64,000 nt of DNA from Parus major (GCF_001522545.3 NC_031770.1:838538-902537); one strand, 5' to 3'. Counted from the stretch's first letter, positions 1 through 11,943 are shown. The notes: a model not told the origin generated them from the sequence alone. Translations and numbers: made by a program.

Positions 1-405
1 GGAATGCAAAATATTGGCAATAGGAATGCAATTAAAATAGGAATATCAATAAAATATTAATAACATTAAAACCATCATAATAAAGAACATAAGGAGAGGA
101 TGATGATGGTAGTTATTATTAACATTAATATTAACATTAACATTAATATTATCTTTATTAAATATGATTATTGATAATATCTGTGTGTAGTAGTAATAAT
201 AATAATGCTAATAACAACAAAGAATGATAATAATGGTAATAATGATAATAATGATAAATAATAATAGTAATAATATTAATACTAATAATAGTAATAATAG
301 TAATAATAACAACAAAACAACAACAAAATAACAAAAGAAAACAAAACAACAACAATATTGATGATGATGATGATGTTTATTATTATTATTAATTATTATT
401 TTCCC
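1..405. repeat. AT-rich low-complexity block
   Basis: The first 400 bases are almost entirely A/T, with degenerate trinucleotide tracts (AAT/ATT on either strand) and a short GAT run near 359-376. Composition switches abruptly to GC-rich sequence near 405. Translations across it are homopolymer-like (Ile, Leu, Asn) and not coding. It looks like a decayed microsatellite. Confidence 0.85.
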
Positions 406-1699
406 ACTCTGCTTCTCAGTCCCTGGGCAAGCTTTCCTCCTGCGGACTGGGATTCCGGGAGGTGAATTCTTGGGAACGTGGTGACATCCATGGGATCGCA
501 GCGCGTTCCTCAGTTTGGGATGAGGCTCGGGGAGCCGATGGAGGGATGGGATCAGGCCGGAGTTCCCTTCGGAACGCTCAGCCCGCCGGGAGACGCCGCT
601 CTCCTCTGGGGCTGCGGGATGAGGTTTTCTGGGATTATCCCTGAGGACCTGCGGACTTTTGGATCCATCCGTAACTCCCGGTTCATTCCAAGTGCTCCTG
701 GCTTTCAGCACCGGGATTTGTGGCACATGACCGGTTCTCCTTGCCTTTGTCCCACTTCCAGGGGATCCCAGCTCTGTGTCCTGCTTCCCAGAATCCCAAT
801 CTTCCCCCCAGCCTTTTCCTATTTGTTATTATTTTTCCGTGATCCTCTTTTCCTGTTTCTCCGTGAAATTAACCGCCATCATCATCAACTCACAATTGAT
901 TTTCCCTGTTCTTCCTTCAGGATATCCCTTGGATATTCCCAAACTCACTCTTCCCGAGCCCTCTGGCACCACCTGACAACATAACCCTGCTGTTACTCCC
1001 TCTTTTTTTAAATCCTAACGGGATTATCCCAAAGCCAATTTTTGTAATCGCATCCCGGAGAACGAGCGCGTTCCCCGGGGGGACATTTGGGGATGGGAAA
1101 CACTGCACAGATTGAGTCCTTTTCCAATCAAATTCCAAATCCCGCAATTCCACCAGGAAGCGCCCCTCAAAAAACCCAGAGCTGCTCACACAAGAAGGGG
1201 AGATCAGGAATTTTGGGGGTGAAAATCAGGATGCCGTGAGAGGAAAACCCGGATTTTTTTGGCCCAAATCCCATTTTATCCATTGGAAAGGCGCCGGCCA
1301 ATTCCACGGCGCTCCATGGCGGGATCATGGAGCGAGGAGAGCCGTGTGTTTGCGTTTTGGAAAATGAACCTGGATGCAGTTATTTATCTTCTCCCTTTAA
1401 TTGTTTGAGCTGTTCCTAATGTCAACTCCGGTAATTTTAAATCAATAGAGGAGGAAAAACTTTCCAAGGGATCGGAAATCCCGAGTAAATTTACTTTGCA
1501 AATAGGCTCGGGTAGGTGGGACTACGCCGAGGATCCCCGACTGACACTTCCAGGCAAAAATGCTGGGAATGCTGTGGCAGAGGCTCCGGCATTCAGGAGA
1601 ACCGAGCGCCCGGCTGGCTGGAGGGTTGGATCGGAGCTGGAAGCTTCAGGATTGGAATTGCGGAAGGAATTCCTCCCTGTGAGGACAGGGATGTCTTGG
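406..1699. other. Non-coding interval, nothing recognised
   Basis: GC-moderate sequence rich in ATTCC/GGGAT words. The open frames are short, overlap on both strands and show no known domain. No repeat family or RNA gene was recognised. About 1380-1500 is AT-richer but carries no motif I would defend. Confidence 0.5.
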
Positions 1700-1862
1700 A
1701 ATGGAATTCCCAGGGAAGCTGTGGCTGGTCCACCCCTGGAAGTGCCCAAGGCCAGGTTGGATGGGATTTGGGATACTGGGAGGTGCCCATGGCAAGGGGG
1801 ATTGGGATGGGATGAGCTTCAAGCTCCCTTCCAATCCAAACCATTCCGGGATTCCACGGGGG
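1700..1862 (+). mobile_element. CR1-type LINE 3' fragment (plus)
   Basis: The order of words follows the 3' untranslated end of avian CR1: an 'AAGCTGTGGCTG' block, 'CAAGGCCAGGTTGGATGGG', 'GCCCATGGCA', then 'CCCTTCCAATCCAAACCATT' running into an ATTCC-type tail. It is a heavily mutated, 5'-truncated non-LTR retrotransposon remnant with no coding part. Identification is from memory of the CR1 consensus, not a search. Confidence 0.75.
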
Positions 1863-2117
1863 ATCCGGTGGAACCCGAGAAGTGCTAGATCCTGCAAACA
1901 GGGAATCCCGTTCCCAAGGAGACTGGCGCAAGTTCCTCGGATGGATGGACACATCCCTGATGATCCCAGACCCTCCGGCTCTCGATTCCACATCACTCTC
2001 CTCCCAGAAATAGGATTATCCTGTCGGGACCTGCTTTCCCGATCCGTATCCTGTGTGTTTTGGATGGTTGACAATGACGGATTCCAGGTCTTTCATCTCC
2101 TGTCGCTCCACAGCCAG

Positions 2118-2310
2118 ACTTCCATGGAATGGACGGCGTGTCCCGGCGCGTCTTCCCAATGCCACCGGAGATTGGAACACACGGCCGGCCTCGGGACTCC
2201 CAGGAAAACTTCCATGGGATGGCGTGTGCTGGCACGTCTTCCCAATGCCACTGGAGATGGGAATGTGCGGCCACAGCCTTGGGACTCCTAGGAAAACTTT
2301 CCAATGGATT
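2118..2310 (+). repeat. Local tandem duplication, about 95-bp unit
   Basis: Two adjacent diverged copies (about 2118-2214 and 2213-2310) share 'CGTCTTCCCAATGCCAC', 'GGAGAT', and 'GGGACTCC' followed by 'AGGAAAACTT'. Copy-to-copy changes are scattered substitutions, so this is an old duplication and not an assembly stutter. Confidence 0.75.
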
Positions 2311-4859
2311 CCATCATCGTGCCATGCAAAATCCCAATTATCCAGCGGGAAAGGCTGGCTCTCGCTCCGGAGCTTGCTGCAGAGGTTTGGAGCCGGGCTT
2401 AGCTAAGCCCGGGCTGTGGATTAAGGAGGTGAATGCGGTGTTGACTCAGCCCTGCGGGGCGGTGGCCCTTTGTTTTCCCAGGATTTCCAGGCGAGGCTCC
2501 GACAAAGGGAACGCTCCGGGTGGAAAGGTGACTCCGGTGATTAACGACATGGACGTGACGTCCTCGTCCCAGGTGGTCCGGTCCCTCTGGAGCTCAGCAG
2601 CCTGGGGAGAGAGGATGGAGAAGGGAAAAGCTGGGGGAAACTCTTCCATTCATTGCCCAAACAAAGGAATTCCTGCACCTGGAATTCGGCGGGAAGCCCC
2701 ACCTTGCCAGAATTTCGTGGCAACTCCATAAATCCTAACTGTTCCCTTCGTAACATGCAGCCAGTCCGGAAAAAAAAAGGTGGAATTGGAATGCTGGGAT
2801 TGGTTTGGGCTTGTTGGCTGTGTGTGCCAAGAGGATTTTTTGGGTTTATGATTCCGGTTCCCAGTGATTATTCCCAATGCTCCAGTGCAGCTCTTGGGGC
2901 GGGATGGAGCTTGTCCCCTTTGGATATGGCATTCCCAAACCTGATCCTAAATCCTGCGGGATCACACGGTTTGGCTTTGGGTGATGGCCCTGGTTTCCTT
3001 GGACTGGAGATCCCGGTCACCCAACACTCCCGTGGATTTTCCACAATGGGAAAGAGGAGCCTGGTGGGAAATAGCTCTGGATGTCACCTTTGCCGGGAAT
3101 AAGCAAATTCCATGTAAATGAGGGCCCTCATTATCCCTAGGAGTGAGACGATCCCACACCCATCCGAAATTCCCTTGGGAAGCGGAGGGAGTGAATCCAT
3201 GGATGCTGCTCTCCGTGTGCTCCAGCTCCTTTAGATGGCACCATCCTCCTGCGCTGGATTCCGGCTCGATCGGAATTCCCTGAAAAAGAGGAAAATTCCT
3301 TCATTATGGAGCAGGAATTGAGGTGGTGCCAGCAAGTCCGCAGATTCCATGAGGGAAAAGGTCACTGATTCCAAAGGTGCCGGCCCGGAGCGGCCGCATT
3401 CCTCCTTTCTCCAGGGATGGGACGGTGAGATGGGACATTCCCGCGTGGCATTCCGGAACTGGCTTTGGAAGATTGGCAGGATTGGTGGGGTTCTCTCCAG
3501 AGACAAGGGAAGAACTGGGAATTTGGTTCCCAGGTGGAATGACAGAGGTTCCTCCAGGGTGGCCTCTACAGAGCCGAGGTTTTCCTCTAAACTTCGGGAA
3601 AAGCACCCGGGAACAAGGAGATTAAAGAAGGTTTGGACCATCCTGGATGCTCTTGGTCCACAGGGATTATCCCAAACCCATCGGGATCCTCCCCAGCCCA
3701 ACTGATGGGAATTTTTGTCATCTGGAACCCCCTGCGTTCCAAAAAACCAGAGAAACCATAGTGGAATAATCTCCTTTGGGATTCCAAATCCTGGGAAAAT
3801 GTGGCAGGTAGAGGAGCTGGGAATTCTGGGTGTTTCTCCCAGGAACTCTTTCTATTCCTCTCTGGAACTTTTAATTGAAATGTGGCATCCCGATGGATGA
3901 GAGGGAATTTTTCCGTGCAGCAGAACAATTCTCCCTCAGTGAGGGAGGATCCATCCCTCCCTTCCCACCAGGAAAAGTCCCCCTTTTCCTTGGCTGCCCT
4001 GAGACAGCAGAAGGGAATTCCTGGGATCAGCCCAAATCCCTGATTCTCCAGCCTTGTTCTGCCTTTTAGGAGTGCAAATATTCCCTGGAAAATGTGGGAA
4101 TGGATAAAGGATGCGGCAGGAGCCTTTTTATCCACTTTGGTTTATTTTCCCTGGCTTTTTTTTCCAGACAGGCTGGTTTTGGTCTCTCCCAAACCCATCC
4201 CTGCTCTGGCGCTTCCAGCTTGGAACCATCCCCACCAGGATTTTGGGATGTGCAGCATTCCCTCAATGATCAATGCTTATGGATTAAAAAAGGCTCCTGA
4301 ATCCCGGGAAATCGTGATGGTGGGACATTCCCTGACAGATTTGAGATGTGGTTAGGGCAGGAATTGATCCCAAACAGGTGCTGTAAATTCCTTTTTCCCC
4401 TCCGCCTTTTGTTCCCTTTCCAGCCTTTGTCTGTGCCAAACCCACGGGATCAGTGCTGGGAATTCTCCCTCCTGGGATCCTTCCAGCTTTTCCCATATCC
4501 ATGGTGGGCACCCACCCTGGATCCCTCTGCTCGTGTCCTGTTGATCCTGCACCGCACAGGAAACTCGGATTTTCAGGGATCATCGTGATTTCCCATGGAT
4601 TCAGTCACCTGGCAAAATAGGTTTGGCTTCCCCGTGCTTTGGGACGTCAGATCCCATCATTCCTTATTTTCTCTGGGAAGTCATGGCTCCTTTCCTTGTC
4701 AAATACCCCAAAGCATTCCTTAAAGCAGCATCAGGAAAAAAATATTCCTTCTTTTCCACACTTCTTTTCCCTTTGGATGGAGCAGGGAATAAAAATACTC
4801 GGGATAGTCGGAAGAGCCCGGAAAGATTTGTGGGCAGGGCAAGAATTCCCATTATCCAT
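2311..4859. other. Non-coding interval, nothing recognised
   Basis: Short-word-rich sequence with frames of up to 180 codons on both strands. None has a recognisable domain or a splice-consistent structure, and their residue composition (Pro, Gly, Ser, Trp, Arg) reflects base composition. No RNA gene or clear transposon is seen. Confidence 0.5.
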
Positions 4860-5190
4860 TCCATGTTCCCCCGCTAACCAAGTTTTCCCCATTATCCCTT
4901 CCATTTTCCCTCTTTAATCAAGTTGTCCCCATTATCCATTCAATTTTCCTCCATTATCCATTGAATTTTCACCCAATGTCCATTGACTTTTCCCACATTA
5001 TCCACTGAATTTTCCCCATTATCCATTCAATTTCCCCCATTATCCATTGAATTTTCTGCATTATCCATTCAATTTCCCCCATTATCCACTGAATTTCCCT
5101 CCAACATCCACTGGACTTCCCCTCACTATTATCCACTGAAATTTCCCCCTCATCCATTGAATTTTCCCCCCTTAACCATGAAATATTTCC
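4860..5190 (+). repeat. Minisatellite, about 22-bp ATTATCC unit
   Basis: More than ten degenerate copies of a unit built around 'CCCATTATCCATTGAATTTT' follow head to tail with variable length (about 19-24 bp). The minus-strand reading gives a repetitive Ile-Met-Trp-Glu peptide, which is an artefact of the repeat. Confidence 0.9.
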
Positions 5191-5439
5191 CTGTTAAAGC
5201 TCCATATTCCTTCCCCAAAATCCCCAACCCCATGGAAGCAGCTGTGTAGAAATTCCCCGCGCAACCCCCAATCCCGTTATTTCCAGGTGCCAGCCAGTAA
5301 AGAACAGGAATACGCTTCAGGAAAGGGGGGAAAAGACTCCATCCAGGAGCTCAAAAAAATCCCCCCAAAACCCCAGTGTTGTGTTTGCATTCCAACCTCG
5401 TTTTCCCACTTAAATTTGCCCTTCCCACCCGGAGTTTGG

Positions 5440-6140
5440 CTCGTCCCTGGAATGCGGAGCTGTGATTTAGGGAGCCGACTCCAAAGGGCGGAGCCATTCC
5501 TCGGGGCCAATTTTATCCCAATTTTCCGGCGGCGACCCCGCTGTCTCACCCCGCTCCCTGAATTACGCCGGCTTTTCCGACGCCTCCCGCCGGAGTCAAT
5601 CGTACGAGGCCGCCTCCATATTTCATTCCCGCTTTTCCAATGTCTGCCCAAGGTCAGGTTGATATTCTCGGGGAATCATCAAGTGACACTCGAGATAAAC
5701 AGAATGTTTACTCTCTCCATGTGAGCCGGAGCTGATATGGAAATTTATCCGGCGGCGGGAATCGCATTTGCATTCCCGCTCTTGGGCAAACATTCCCGGC
5801 TCCAAATCAAACAGCTTTGGGGGCTCGGCCCCCTCTTCCCGCTGCCAGGCCAGGGAGCAGGGAGCAGCCCTTTGGATTCAGATGGGAAGAGGGACACGAC
5901 GGAACGAGCCTCGGCCGTAATTGGATCAACTTTGCATCCCAACGCCCCGGCCTTGGATGCTCGGCTGCCCGGAACGGCGCCTCCGGCTGCTCCCGGTGTT
6001 TTTCCAGCGCCTTTATCTGCTCCGAGCAGGCCGCGCTCACCTCTCAGTCATTCCTGCCACTGAGCAAATAAATCCCGCTTTTCCCGGTTTTTATCCTTGT
6101 ATTTGCATGAAAGAAAGGGAATTGATTGACGGCCTCTTCC
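5440..6140. promoter_or_regulatory. Candidate distal enhancer with FOX, NKX2, POU, PBX words
   Basis: A non-repetitive block, AT-richer than its flanks, about 37 kb 3' of FOXA2. Seen directly: a nuclear-receptor half-site AGGTCA (5651-5656), NKX2-type TCAAGTG (5679-5685), two facing forkhead words (5695-5711), perfect octamers ATTTGCAT at 5766-5773 and 6101-6108, and PBX/MEIS-like TGATTGAC (6123-6130). Such clusters are typical of conserved developmental enhancers; that this one is conserved or active is inference. It ends where a GGGAT satellite and a gap begin. Confidence 0.4.
5695..5711. promoter_or_regulatory. Facing pair of forkhead sites
   Basis: ATAAACA and TGTTTAC are separated by GAA, forming an imperfect inverted repeat of the FOXA core TGTTTRY. 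Both halves match the consensus of the protein encoded at 43.7-45.5 kb, so auto- or cross-regulation by FOXA factors is possible. Occupancy is not shown by sequence. Confidence 0.45.
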
Positions 6141-6150
6141 AGCTGGAGAG

Positions 6151-6203
6151 GATGGGATGGGATGGGATGGGATGGGATGGGATGGGATGGGATGGGATGG
6201 GAT
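6151..6203 (+). repeat. Pentanucleotide satellite (GATGG)n
   Basis: About ten perfect GATGG units run straight into a run of N. The array is probably longer than shown and caused the assembly break. Confidence 0.95.
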
Positions 6204-6327
6204 NNNNNNNNNNNNNNNNNNNNNNNNNNNNNNNNNNNNNNNNNNNNNNNNNNNNNNNNNNNNNNNNNNNNNNNNNNNNNNNNNNNNNNNNNNNNNNNNN
6301 NNNNNNNNNNNNNNNNNNNNNNNNNNN
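6204..6327. other. Assembly gap
   Basis: A run of N between the GATGG satellite and a minisatellite; sequence unknown. Confidence 0.99.
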
Positions 6328-6520
6328 AAGCACCAGGGCAAGGTGGATTCCCACATTTGGGATGGAATAGAATCCACAGGGCAAGGTGGATTCCCAGATT
6401 TGGGATGGAAAGCTCAGGATGGGATGGGATAAAACTGGCAGGACAAGGAGGATTCCCAGGTTTGGGATGGGACAAAACCGGCAGGACAAGGAGGATTCCC
6501 AGGTTTGGGGTGAATGTTGA
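6328..6520 (+). repeat. Minisatellite, about 48-bp unit
   Basis: Four diverged units share 'GGCAAGGTGGATTCCCA' or 'GGACAAGGAGGATTCCCAGG' followed by 'TTTGGGATGG'. The last two are nearly identical. They continue from the gap, so the true array is longer. Confidence 0.9.
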
Positions 6521-6774
6521 GCTGTAGGAAGCTCATTCCCAGGAATCTCCCAGCAGGAAAGGACCTCGTGGGCAAGAATTTCTGCCGAGGCCAACAGGTG
6601 CAGGGAATAATGGGAATCTTTCCCAAAATCCCTCTCAGCCTGAGGGAACATAAATGATGGTGGGATTTTCGGATCAAAGAAGGAACACAAATTGTTGTGG
6701 GATGTATGGGTCGAGCTGGGCTGGGACGGAGACCCCACAACTCGCTGCACCTGTGCCTTCGGCTCCCGCTCCCA

Positions 6775-7012
6775 GAGTGGGAGGGACACCGCTTTTCCAG
6801 CCTGAATCCAAAGAAAAACGGGATTTATTTGGTCCCTTAAACTCTCACATCCAGAGGAGGAAGGACACTGCTTTTCCAAGCTGATCCTCCCCCCAAAAAT
6901 AGGATTTTTTTATTTTTATTTTTATTTTGGTCCTTAAACCTCAGGCATCTAGAGGGGAACAGCCACTGCTGTTCCAGCCTGATTCCAAAGGAAAACCGGG
7001 ATTTTGGGGTGC
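6775..7012 (+). repeat. Three-copy tandem repeat, about 70-100 bp unit
   Basis: Three successive copies carry 'CACTGCTTTTCCAGCCTGA' or a variant, 'CCAAAGGAAAACCGGGATTT' or a variant, and (copies 1 and 2) 'TTGGTCCCTTAAAC' or a variant. Copy 2 has an inserted TTTTTATTTTTATTT tract (about 6905-6928). Similar phrasing elsewhere suggests a dispersed repeat family. Confidence 0.7.
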
Positions 7013-7077
7013 TCCCTCACAGACATTTGGGGCATGGCAGAGCCAAGGGGCGAAGCCAAGGCCCGGAAGAACCTGGG

Positions 7078-7255
7078 CTGAGATTGCTGGGAGCAGGGAT
7101 GAGATTCCCAGGAGCAGGGATGAGATTCCTGGGAGCAGGGATGAGATTCCCAGGAACAGAGCTGAGATTGCTGGGAGCAAGGATGAGATTCCCAGGAGCA
7201 GGGGCCGAACTTCCTGGGAGCAAGACTGAGATTCCCGGGGATCAAGGCCGGGATC
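7078..7255 (+). repeat. Minisatellite, about 22-24 bp unit
   Basis: About seven copies of 'GGGAGCAGGGATGAGATTCC' or near variants, with small indels. The open frames here are periodic and not a gene. Confidence 0.92.
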
Positions 7256-7382
7256 TGCTGGGCAAAGAAAGGAAAAGGGGAAAAAGAACCGCAGAGATGT
7301 TGGAACGCCGCTTTTCCTGGGAAACGAGAGGTTCGGAGCCGGGAATGGTAGGAGGGAAAAAAAAAAAAAAAACCAACCCAGA
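7256..7382. other. Flank ending in poly-A
   Basis: GC-rich sequence ending in a run of about 16 A (near 7359-7374) immediately before the next gap. No gene seen. Confidence 0.6.
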
Positions 7383-8028
7383 NNNNNNNNNNNNNNNNNN
7401 NNNNNNNNNNNNNNNNNNNNNNNNNNNNNNNNNNNNNNNNNNNNNNNNNNNNNNNNNNNNNNNNNNNNNNNNNNNNNNNNNNNNNNNNNNNNNNNNNNNN
7501 NNNNNNNNNNNNNNNNNNNNNNNNNNNNNNNNNNNNNNNNNNNNNNNNNNNNNNNNNNNNNNNNNNNNNNNNNNNNNNNNNNNNNNNNNNNNNNNNNNNN
7601 NNNNNNNNNNNNNNNNNNNNNNNNNNNNNNNNNNNNNNNNNNNNNNNNNNNNNNNNNNNNNNNNNNNNNNNNNNNNNNNNNNNNNNNNNNNNNNNNNNNN
7701 NNNNNNNNNNNNNNNNNNNNNNNNNNNNNNNNNNNNNNNNNNNNNNNNNNNNNNNNNNNNNNNNNNNNNNNNNNNNNNNNNNNNNNNNNNNNNNNNNNNN
7801 NNNNNNNNNNNNNNNNNNNNNNNNNNNNNNNNNNNNNNNNNNNNNNNNNNNNNNNNNNNNNNNNNNNNNNNNNNNNNNNNNNNNNNNNNNNNNNNNNNNN
7901 NNNNNNNNNNNNNNNNNNNNNNNNNNNNNNNNNNNNNNNNNNNNNNNNNNNNNNNNNNNNNNNNNNNNNNNNNNNNNNNNNNNNNNNNNNNNNNNNNNNN
8001 NNNNNNNNNNNNNNNNNNNNNNNNNNNN
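7383..8028. other. Assembly gap
   Basis: A run of N. Frames drawn through it are meaningless. Confidence 0.99.
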
Positions 8029-10154
8029 CCCCGCCAGAAAAAAAATCGGCGATTTCCGAGCCGATTCCCAGCCTGGCTTAGCCACGGAAAATTCTCTCGC
8101 CGCTTCCCAGCCCGCTTCCATAATAAATTCAAGGCCGGCTCCCGGTAGATTGATTTGGATCCAGCTGCTTCCCGGGGCGCTTCCCGCAGGTCGGGAAGCA
8201 TCTCCCATTGTTAATGGAGGTCATGGCACCGCTGTTAAATAATTCACAGCGGCCTCTCCGCGCCCGCCCGGGCCGGCTGCAGATGTTGCCACCTGTATCC
8301 CAAACCTTCGGCCATTCTGGGAATATCCCGCTGATCCCTTGCTCCGAAGCGGGAAGGATCCGGCGGGATGACCTGGAGGGGGGATTTGGGGTTGGCTTGG
8401 AGCTCCCCGGCCTTGTTGCCGCTGGGTTTTTGGGGCTGCTTTTCCAGGATCATTTGGGAGCCCCAGATTCTCAAATTGTGGCTAAATCTTGGATTTATGG
8501 ATTGGAGCAGAGAGGGAAAGGAGGTGTTTATCCAGGGAGAAATGGGGATGAGACACCTCCGGAGTGACCCAGGGGTGACAGTGAAACCACCTTTTCCCAT
8601 CCTCCATCTCCCTTTTCCTCCTGTCCCATCCTCTTTTTCCCACCCCACCCAGGGATTAAGTCCCTGGAGTCAAACCTCAAAGGGAAAAAGCCCCAGACAG
8701 GTTTGGTGAGTCTGTATTCTCCCCCCACACCCCAAAAAAAACCCACTAAAATTAAAAATGGGCCTTTATTTACCTTGGGGGTCCTGAAATTCCCAGAGTG
8801 CTCTTGGAGCACTTGGAGCTCCACTGCCTGGAGGGGCTGGAGCAGGGATGAGATTCCCAGACACAATCCCAGAGCCATCCCAGCCATCCTGGCATTCCCA
8901 CGGTGAAGGGGTTCCTGGCCTCAGGGGCTGGGATGCAGGTGGGAATGACAAGGATTGTCCTGGGCATTCCCTATGATCCTATCCCCTTCACCCATGGGAT
9001 GGGATTCACCCCCTCAACCTGCTGCTGGGTCCAGCCAGATTTTTGGGAAGGCATTCCCTCTTCCCGTGGCTTCCTCCACAAAGCGCATCCCAGTCTGGAC
9101 TAAGACTGAAGGGGGAATGGAAATGCCACATCCATGAATCCCAGAGCTCCGTCTCCTCCCGGGAACCTCCCCGTTATCCCACATGGACAAACACCCGACA
9201 CCCACCACCCAAAACTCATCCCGACATTCCTCCCGGAGCCGGAAAGGGATGGAGGGACTGGGGGTGCCTTCACGATTCCCGATCCCATTCCAAGCCCTGG
9301 ATAACACCAAAGGTCCCGAATGGGATTCCTCCTGGATCCAGCCCCCAGCCCAGCGCTGAGGTGAGCTCCAAAGCTCATCCAGATTTTCCCCACCACACCC
9401 AGGGGCAGTTCCCGCTATCTCGGCTCGCTCCGAGCTCTCCTTGGGGTGGGAAATCCACTCCCCTCCCGGGATCGGGGCGGCCCAGCCTCCCTGGGAACCA
9501 CCCTGAAGCTCCTTTTTCCCCTTTAATATTCCATATGGAGCTGCCGTCGTTCCCCGCTTGCGCCCCTTTTCCACAGCTCCTCCACCTCGGGAAGCTTTGG
9601 GAATGACGGGGGCTGTTCCCTCGCAACCCTGGCGCATTCCAGGATTTGGAAATCCCCGGCCACGGAGCCGCTGCCGGGTTTTGTTCCCTCGCTGCTCGGG
9701 CTCATCTTCCTTTCAAGTCGGGCTCTTTTTTTCCAAATTACAAAAGGGGGGAAAAAAAGAAAAAAAAAAAAAAAGAAAAGGAAAAAAGTGGGAAGGAGCT
9801 TTTCCCTGTCATTTGTCTTGCTGGGTATAAAAGCAGGAATAAAAGGGGGAGAGGAGAGGAAAGTTTTCCTTTGTTTCAGGAATGTCTCATTTCAATTTGA
9901 AACCAAACTCAACCTGTGTGTGCTGCTTTATAAATTCCAGCTGGGAAAAGGCCCCGGGATTGGCTCGGGGCTGAGGTGGTTTTCAAGCGTGGCTTGCTGT
10001 GTTTTACCCCGGAATGGCGAGCTCCAGGGAATCCTGGAATTCTGCCGCTCCGGTGAAATTTATCGCTCAAACACCGTCTGCTCAGAAAACTGGGTTTTAA
10101 AAAAAATTCTGGAATGGTTTGGGTCGGAACGGAACTCCTCTAAGTTTCATTCCC
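8029..10154. other. Non-coding interval with an A-rich purine tract and a TATA word
   Basis: No exon recognised. Visible items: a purine tract rich in A (about 9745-9790) and, just after it, TATAAAAG at 9826-9833 on the plus strand within 'GGGTATAAAAGCAGG'. No coding sequence, splice pattern or CpG cluster follows, so I do not call a promoter. The rest is ordinary short-word-rich sequence. Confidence 0.5.
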
Positions 10155-10365
10155 AGGGACGCCGCCCTCTATCCCAGGTTGCTCCAAGCTCCATCCGACC
10201 TGGATTTAAAACTTCCAGGGATGCAGCTTTTCTGGGAAAACTCAGCGCCCCCGCAGCCTGCCGGGGAAGGAGCCCTTCCCAACCTCCCCGCGGCAGCGGG
10301 AAGCCATTCCCGCTTATCCCATCGCTCCCTGCCCTTGTCAAAAGTCCCTCTCCAGCCTAATTGCT
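10155..10365 (-). mobile_element. CR1-type LINE 3' fragment (minus)
   Basis: On the plus strand the words are the reverse complement of the CR1 3' part: 'CAGGTTGCTCCAAGCTCCAT', 'CCTGGATTTAAAACTTCCAG', 'TTTTCTGGGAAAA', and 'TTGTCAAAAGTCCCTCTCCA'. That last block matches a more 5' segment than the commonest CR1 tails. Strongly mutated and 5'-truncated. Confidence 0.75.
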
Positions 10366-11164
10366 ATCAATGGGATTCTGGATCACCGGGAGATGCCGTG
10401 TGGTCCAACAAGCCCCACAACCAAAGCCCAAATCGACTCCCAATGGAGCTCCCTCTTTTTTTTCCCCCATTATTATTCCCCTTCCCTTTCACTCTTCCCG
10501 CTTTCTTTCCCAAACAAAACCGCCGCCGCCGGCTCAGCCGCATGCCGGACAATGCCCCCCGCACAATCCCACCCCACAACTCCAGGCCTCTCCTGGGATA
10601 TTTACGACACATCCCGCAGTTGTCATGTCAACCCCCCGGGCGAGGGCGGCCCTAAATCAAGCTGTCAAGGGGCCGGGAGAATCCCGCTATGGAAAAAGGA
10701 CATCCCTGAGTGACACCCGGGGAGCATCTGGCATTTCGGGATGGCCGCTGCCGCTCCCTCCCTTTTTTTGGGTTTGGGAGAGGAGCGGGGCAAGGCAGGA
10801 ATATCAATGGGGTGGTGGGGATGGCTCCCGTTTTTCCCTTTTGTTGCCGTGTCAGGTGGTGATTTTCCGTCAGGAATTCTGCCCTTGGCAGGGCTGGATC
10901 CACCTGGCTTGGAGGTTTTCTCCAGCTCCTAAAATCCTGGGATTCCAGGCTTGTCACCAACCTCTCCCCTCTCTCCACACGGGAGGCAGCTCCTCTCCAT
11001 CCTCATCCCGCCCTGAGGAATTTTCCTCCCTCTCGCCACAATTTCCAGGATCTCTGGGATCAGAGAGGGGAGCCTTCATCAGGAATTGGAATGACAGGAT
11101 AAGGAGCAGTGGTTCAAACAGGAAAAAAAAGGGGAAAGCAAATGGGATAGCGGGAAGAAACCCT
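10366..11164. other. Non-coding interval, nothing recognised
   Basis: One plus-strand frame runs across this interval for about 300 codons, but it crosses a CR1 remnant and pyrimidine tracts and has no domain. About 10450-10520 is T/C-rich. Confidence 0.5.
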
Positions 11165-11345
11165 TCCCTGAGAGGGTGGAGAGGCCGTGGCAGAGTTTTC
11201 CCAGAGGAGCTGTGGCTGCCATTCCCCACCCCTGGCATTTTTCCAGGTTGGACAGGGCTTGGAGCAGCCTGGATTTATGGAAGGTGGGGGGGGGAGGGAA
11301 TACGGATGATCTCCCAAGCCAAACCATTCCAGGACTAAGGGAGAG
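11165..11345 (+). mobile_element. CR1-type LINE 3' fragment (plus)
   Basis: It reads in CR1 order: 'GAGAGGGTGGAGAGGC', 'CCCAGAGGAGCTGTGGCTGC', 'CAGGTTGGACAGGGCTTGG', a guanine run replacing the usual GTCCCTGCCC stretch, and 'CCAAACCATTCCAGGA'. It is the best-preserved short CR1 tail in the left part of the window. Confidence 0.85.
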
Positions 11346-11943
11346 TTTGGGATTCGATTAAACCCCTCAGGCCAGCCAAAACCTCCCGCATTCCTGCTGC
11401 GCTGGGATTTCCAAGCCTGGAAATCCGCTTCTCCTTCCAGCACGCCAGGCCTCAAGGCTGGAAAACCAGGATGAAACCGTTCCTGAGAGATTAGCGCCCA
11501 AAACCTCAGGAAAGGCTCCCGTCCCGACTGCTTTAAACCGGGTTTAACTCTTCCCCTGCGCACCAAGCGCTCCGCTCGTTCCGTGCTGGGATCCCTGGGA
11601 ATAGCGGCTGGAGCGGCTATTCTGGGACAGCCTGGGTGGCAGTGCCACCCTCGGCGAGGTGACACCGGCGGGGAGGTGCCAGGCAATTAGCGAGCCCAGC
11701 AGCATTCCCGGGAAAGCTTCCCGGCAGGAAATCGCCCTCCAGCCCCGGGGGCCGCGGCTTGCCCGGTGGCCAGATGGCTCCCGAGGCCGTTCCAGCCGGG
11801 AATGACAATTTTCCAGGGATGTAAATGACACGGCGGAGGTGGCAGCGCGGTTGTTCCCGGCTAATTGCCGGGCTGTTCCTCATTATCCTATCCCGCGCGG
11901 ACATGGATTTGCGGCATTCCGGGGATCCATGATTAGGAACGGG

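Noticed and set aside
9826..9833. TATAAAAG as a promoter
   Set aside because: No CpG cluster, initiator, exon or splice pattern follows, and it lies next to an A-rich purine tract where TATA-like words arise easily.
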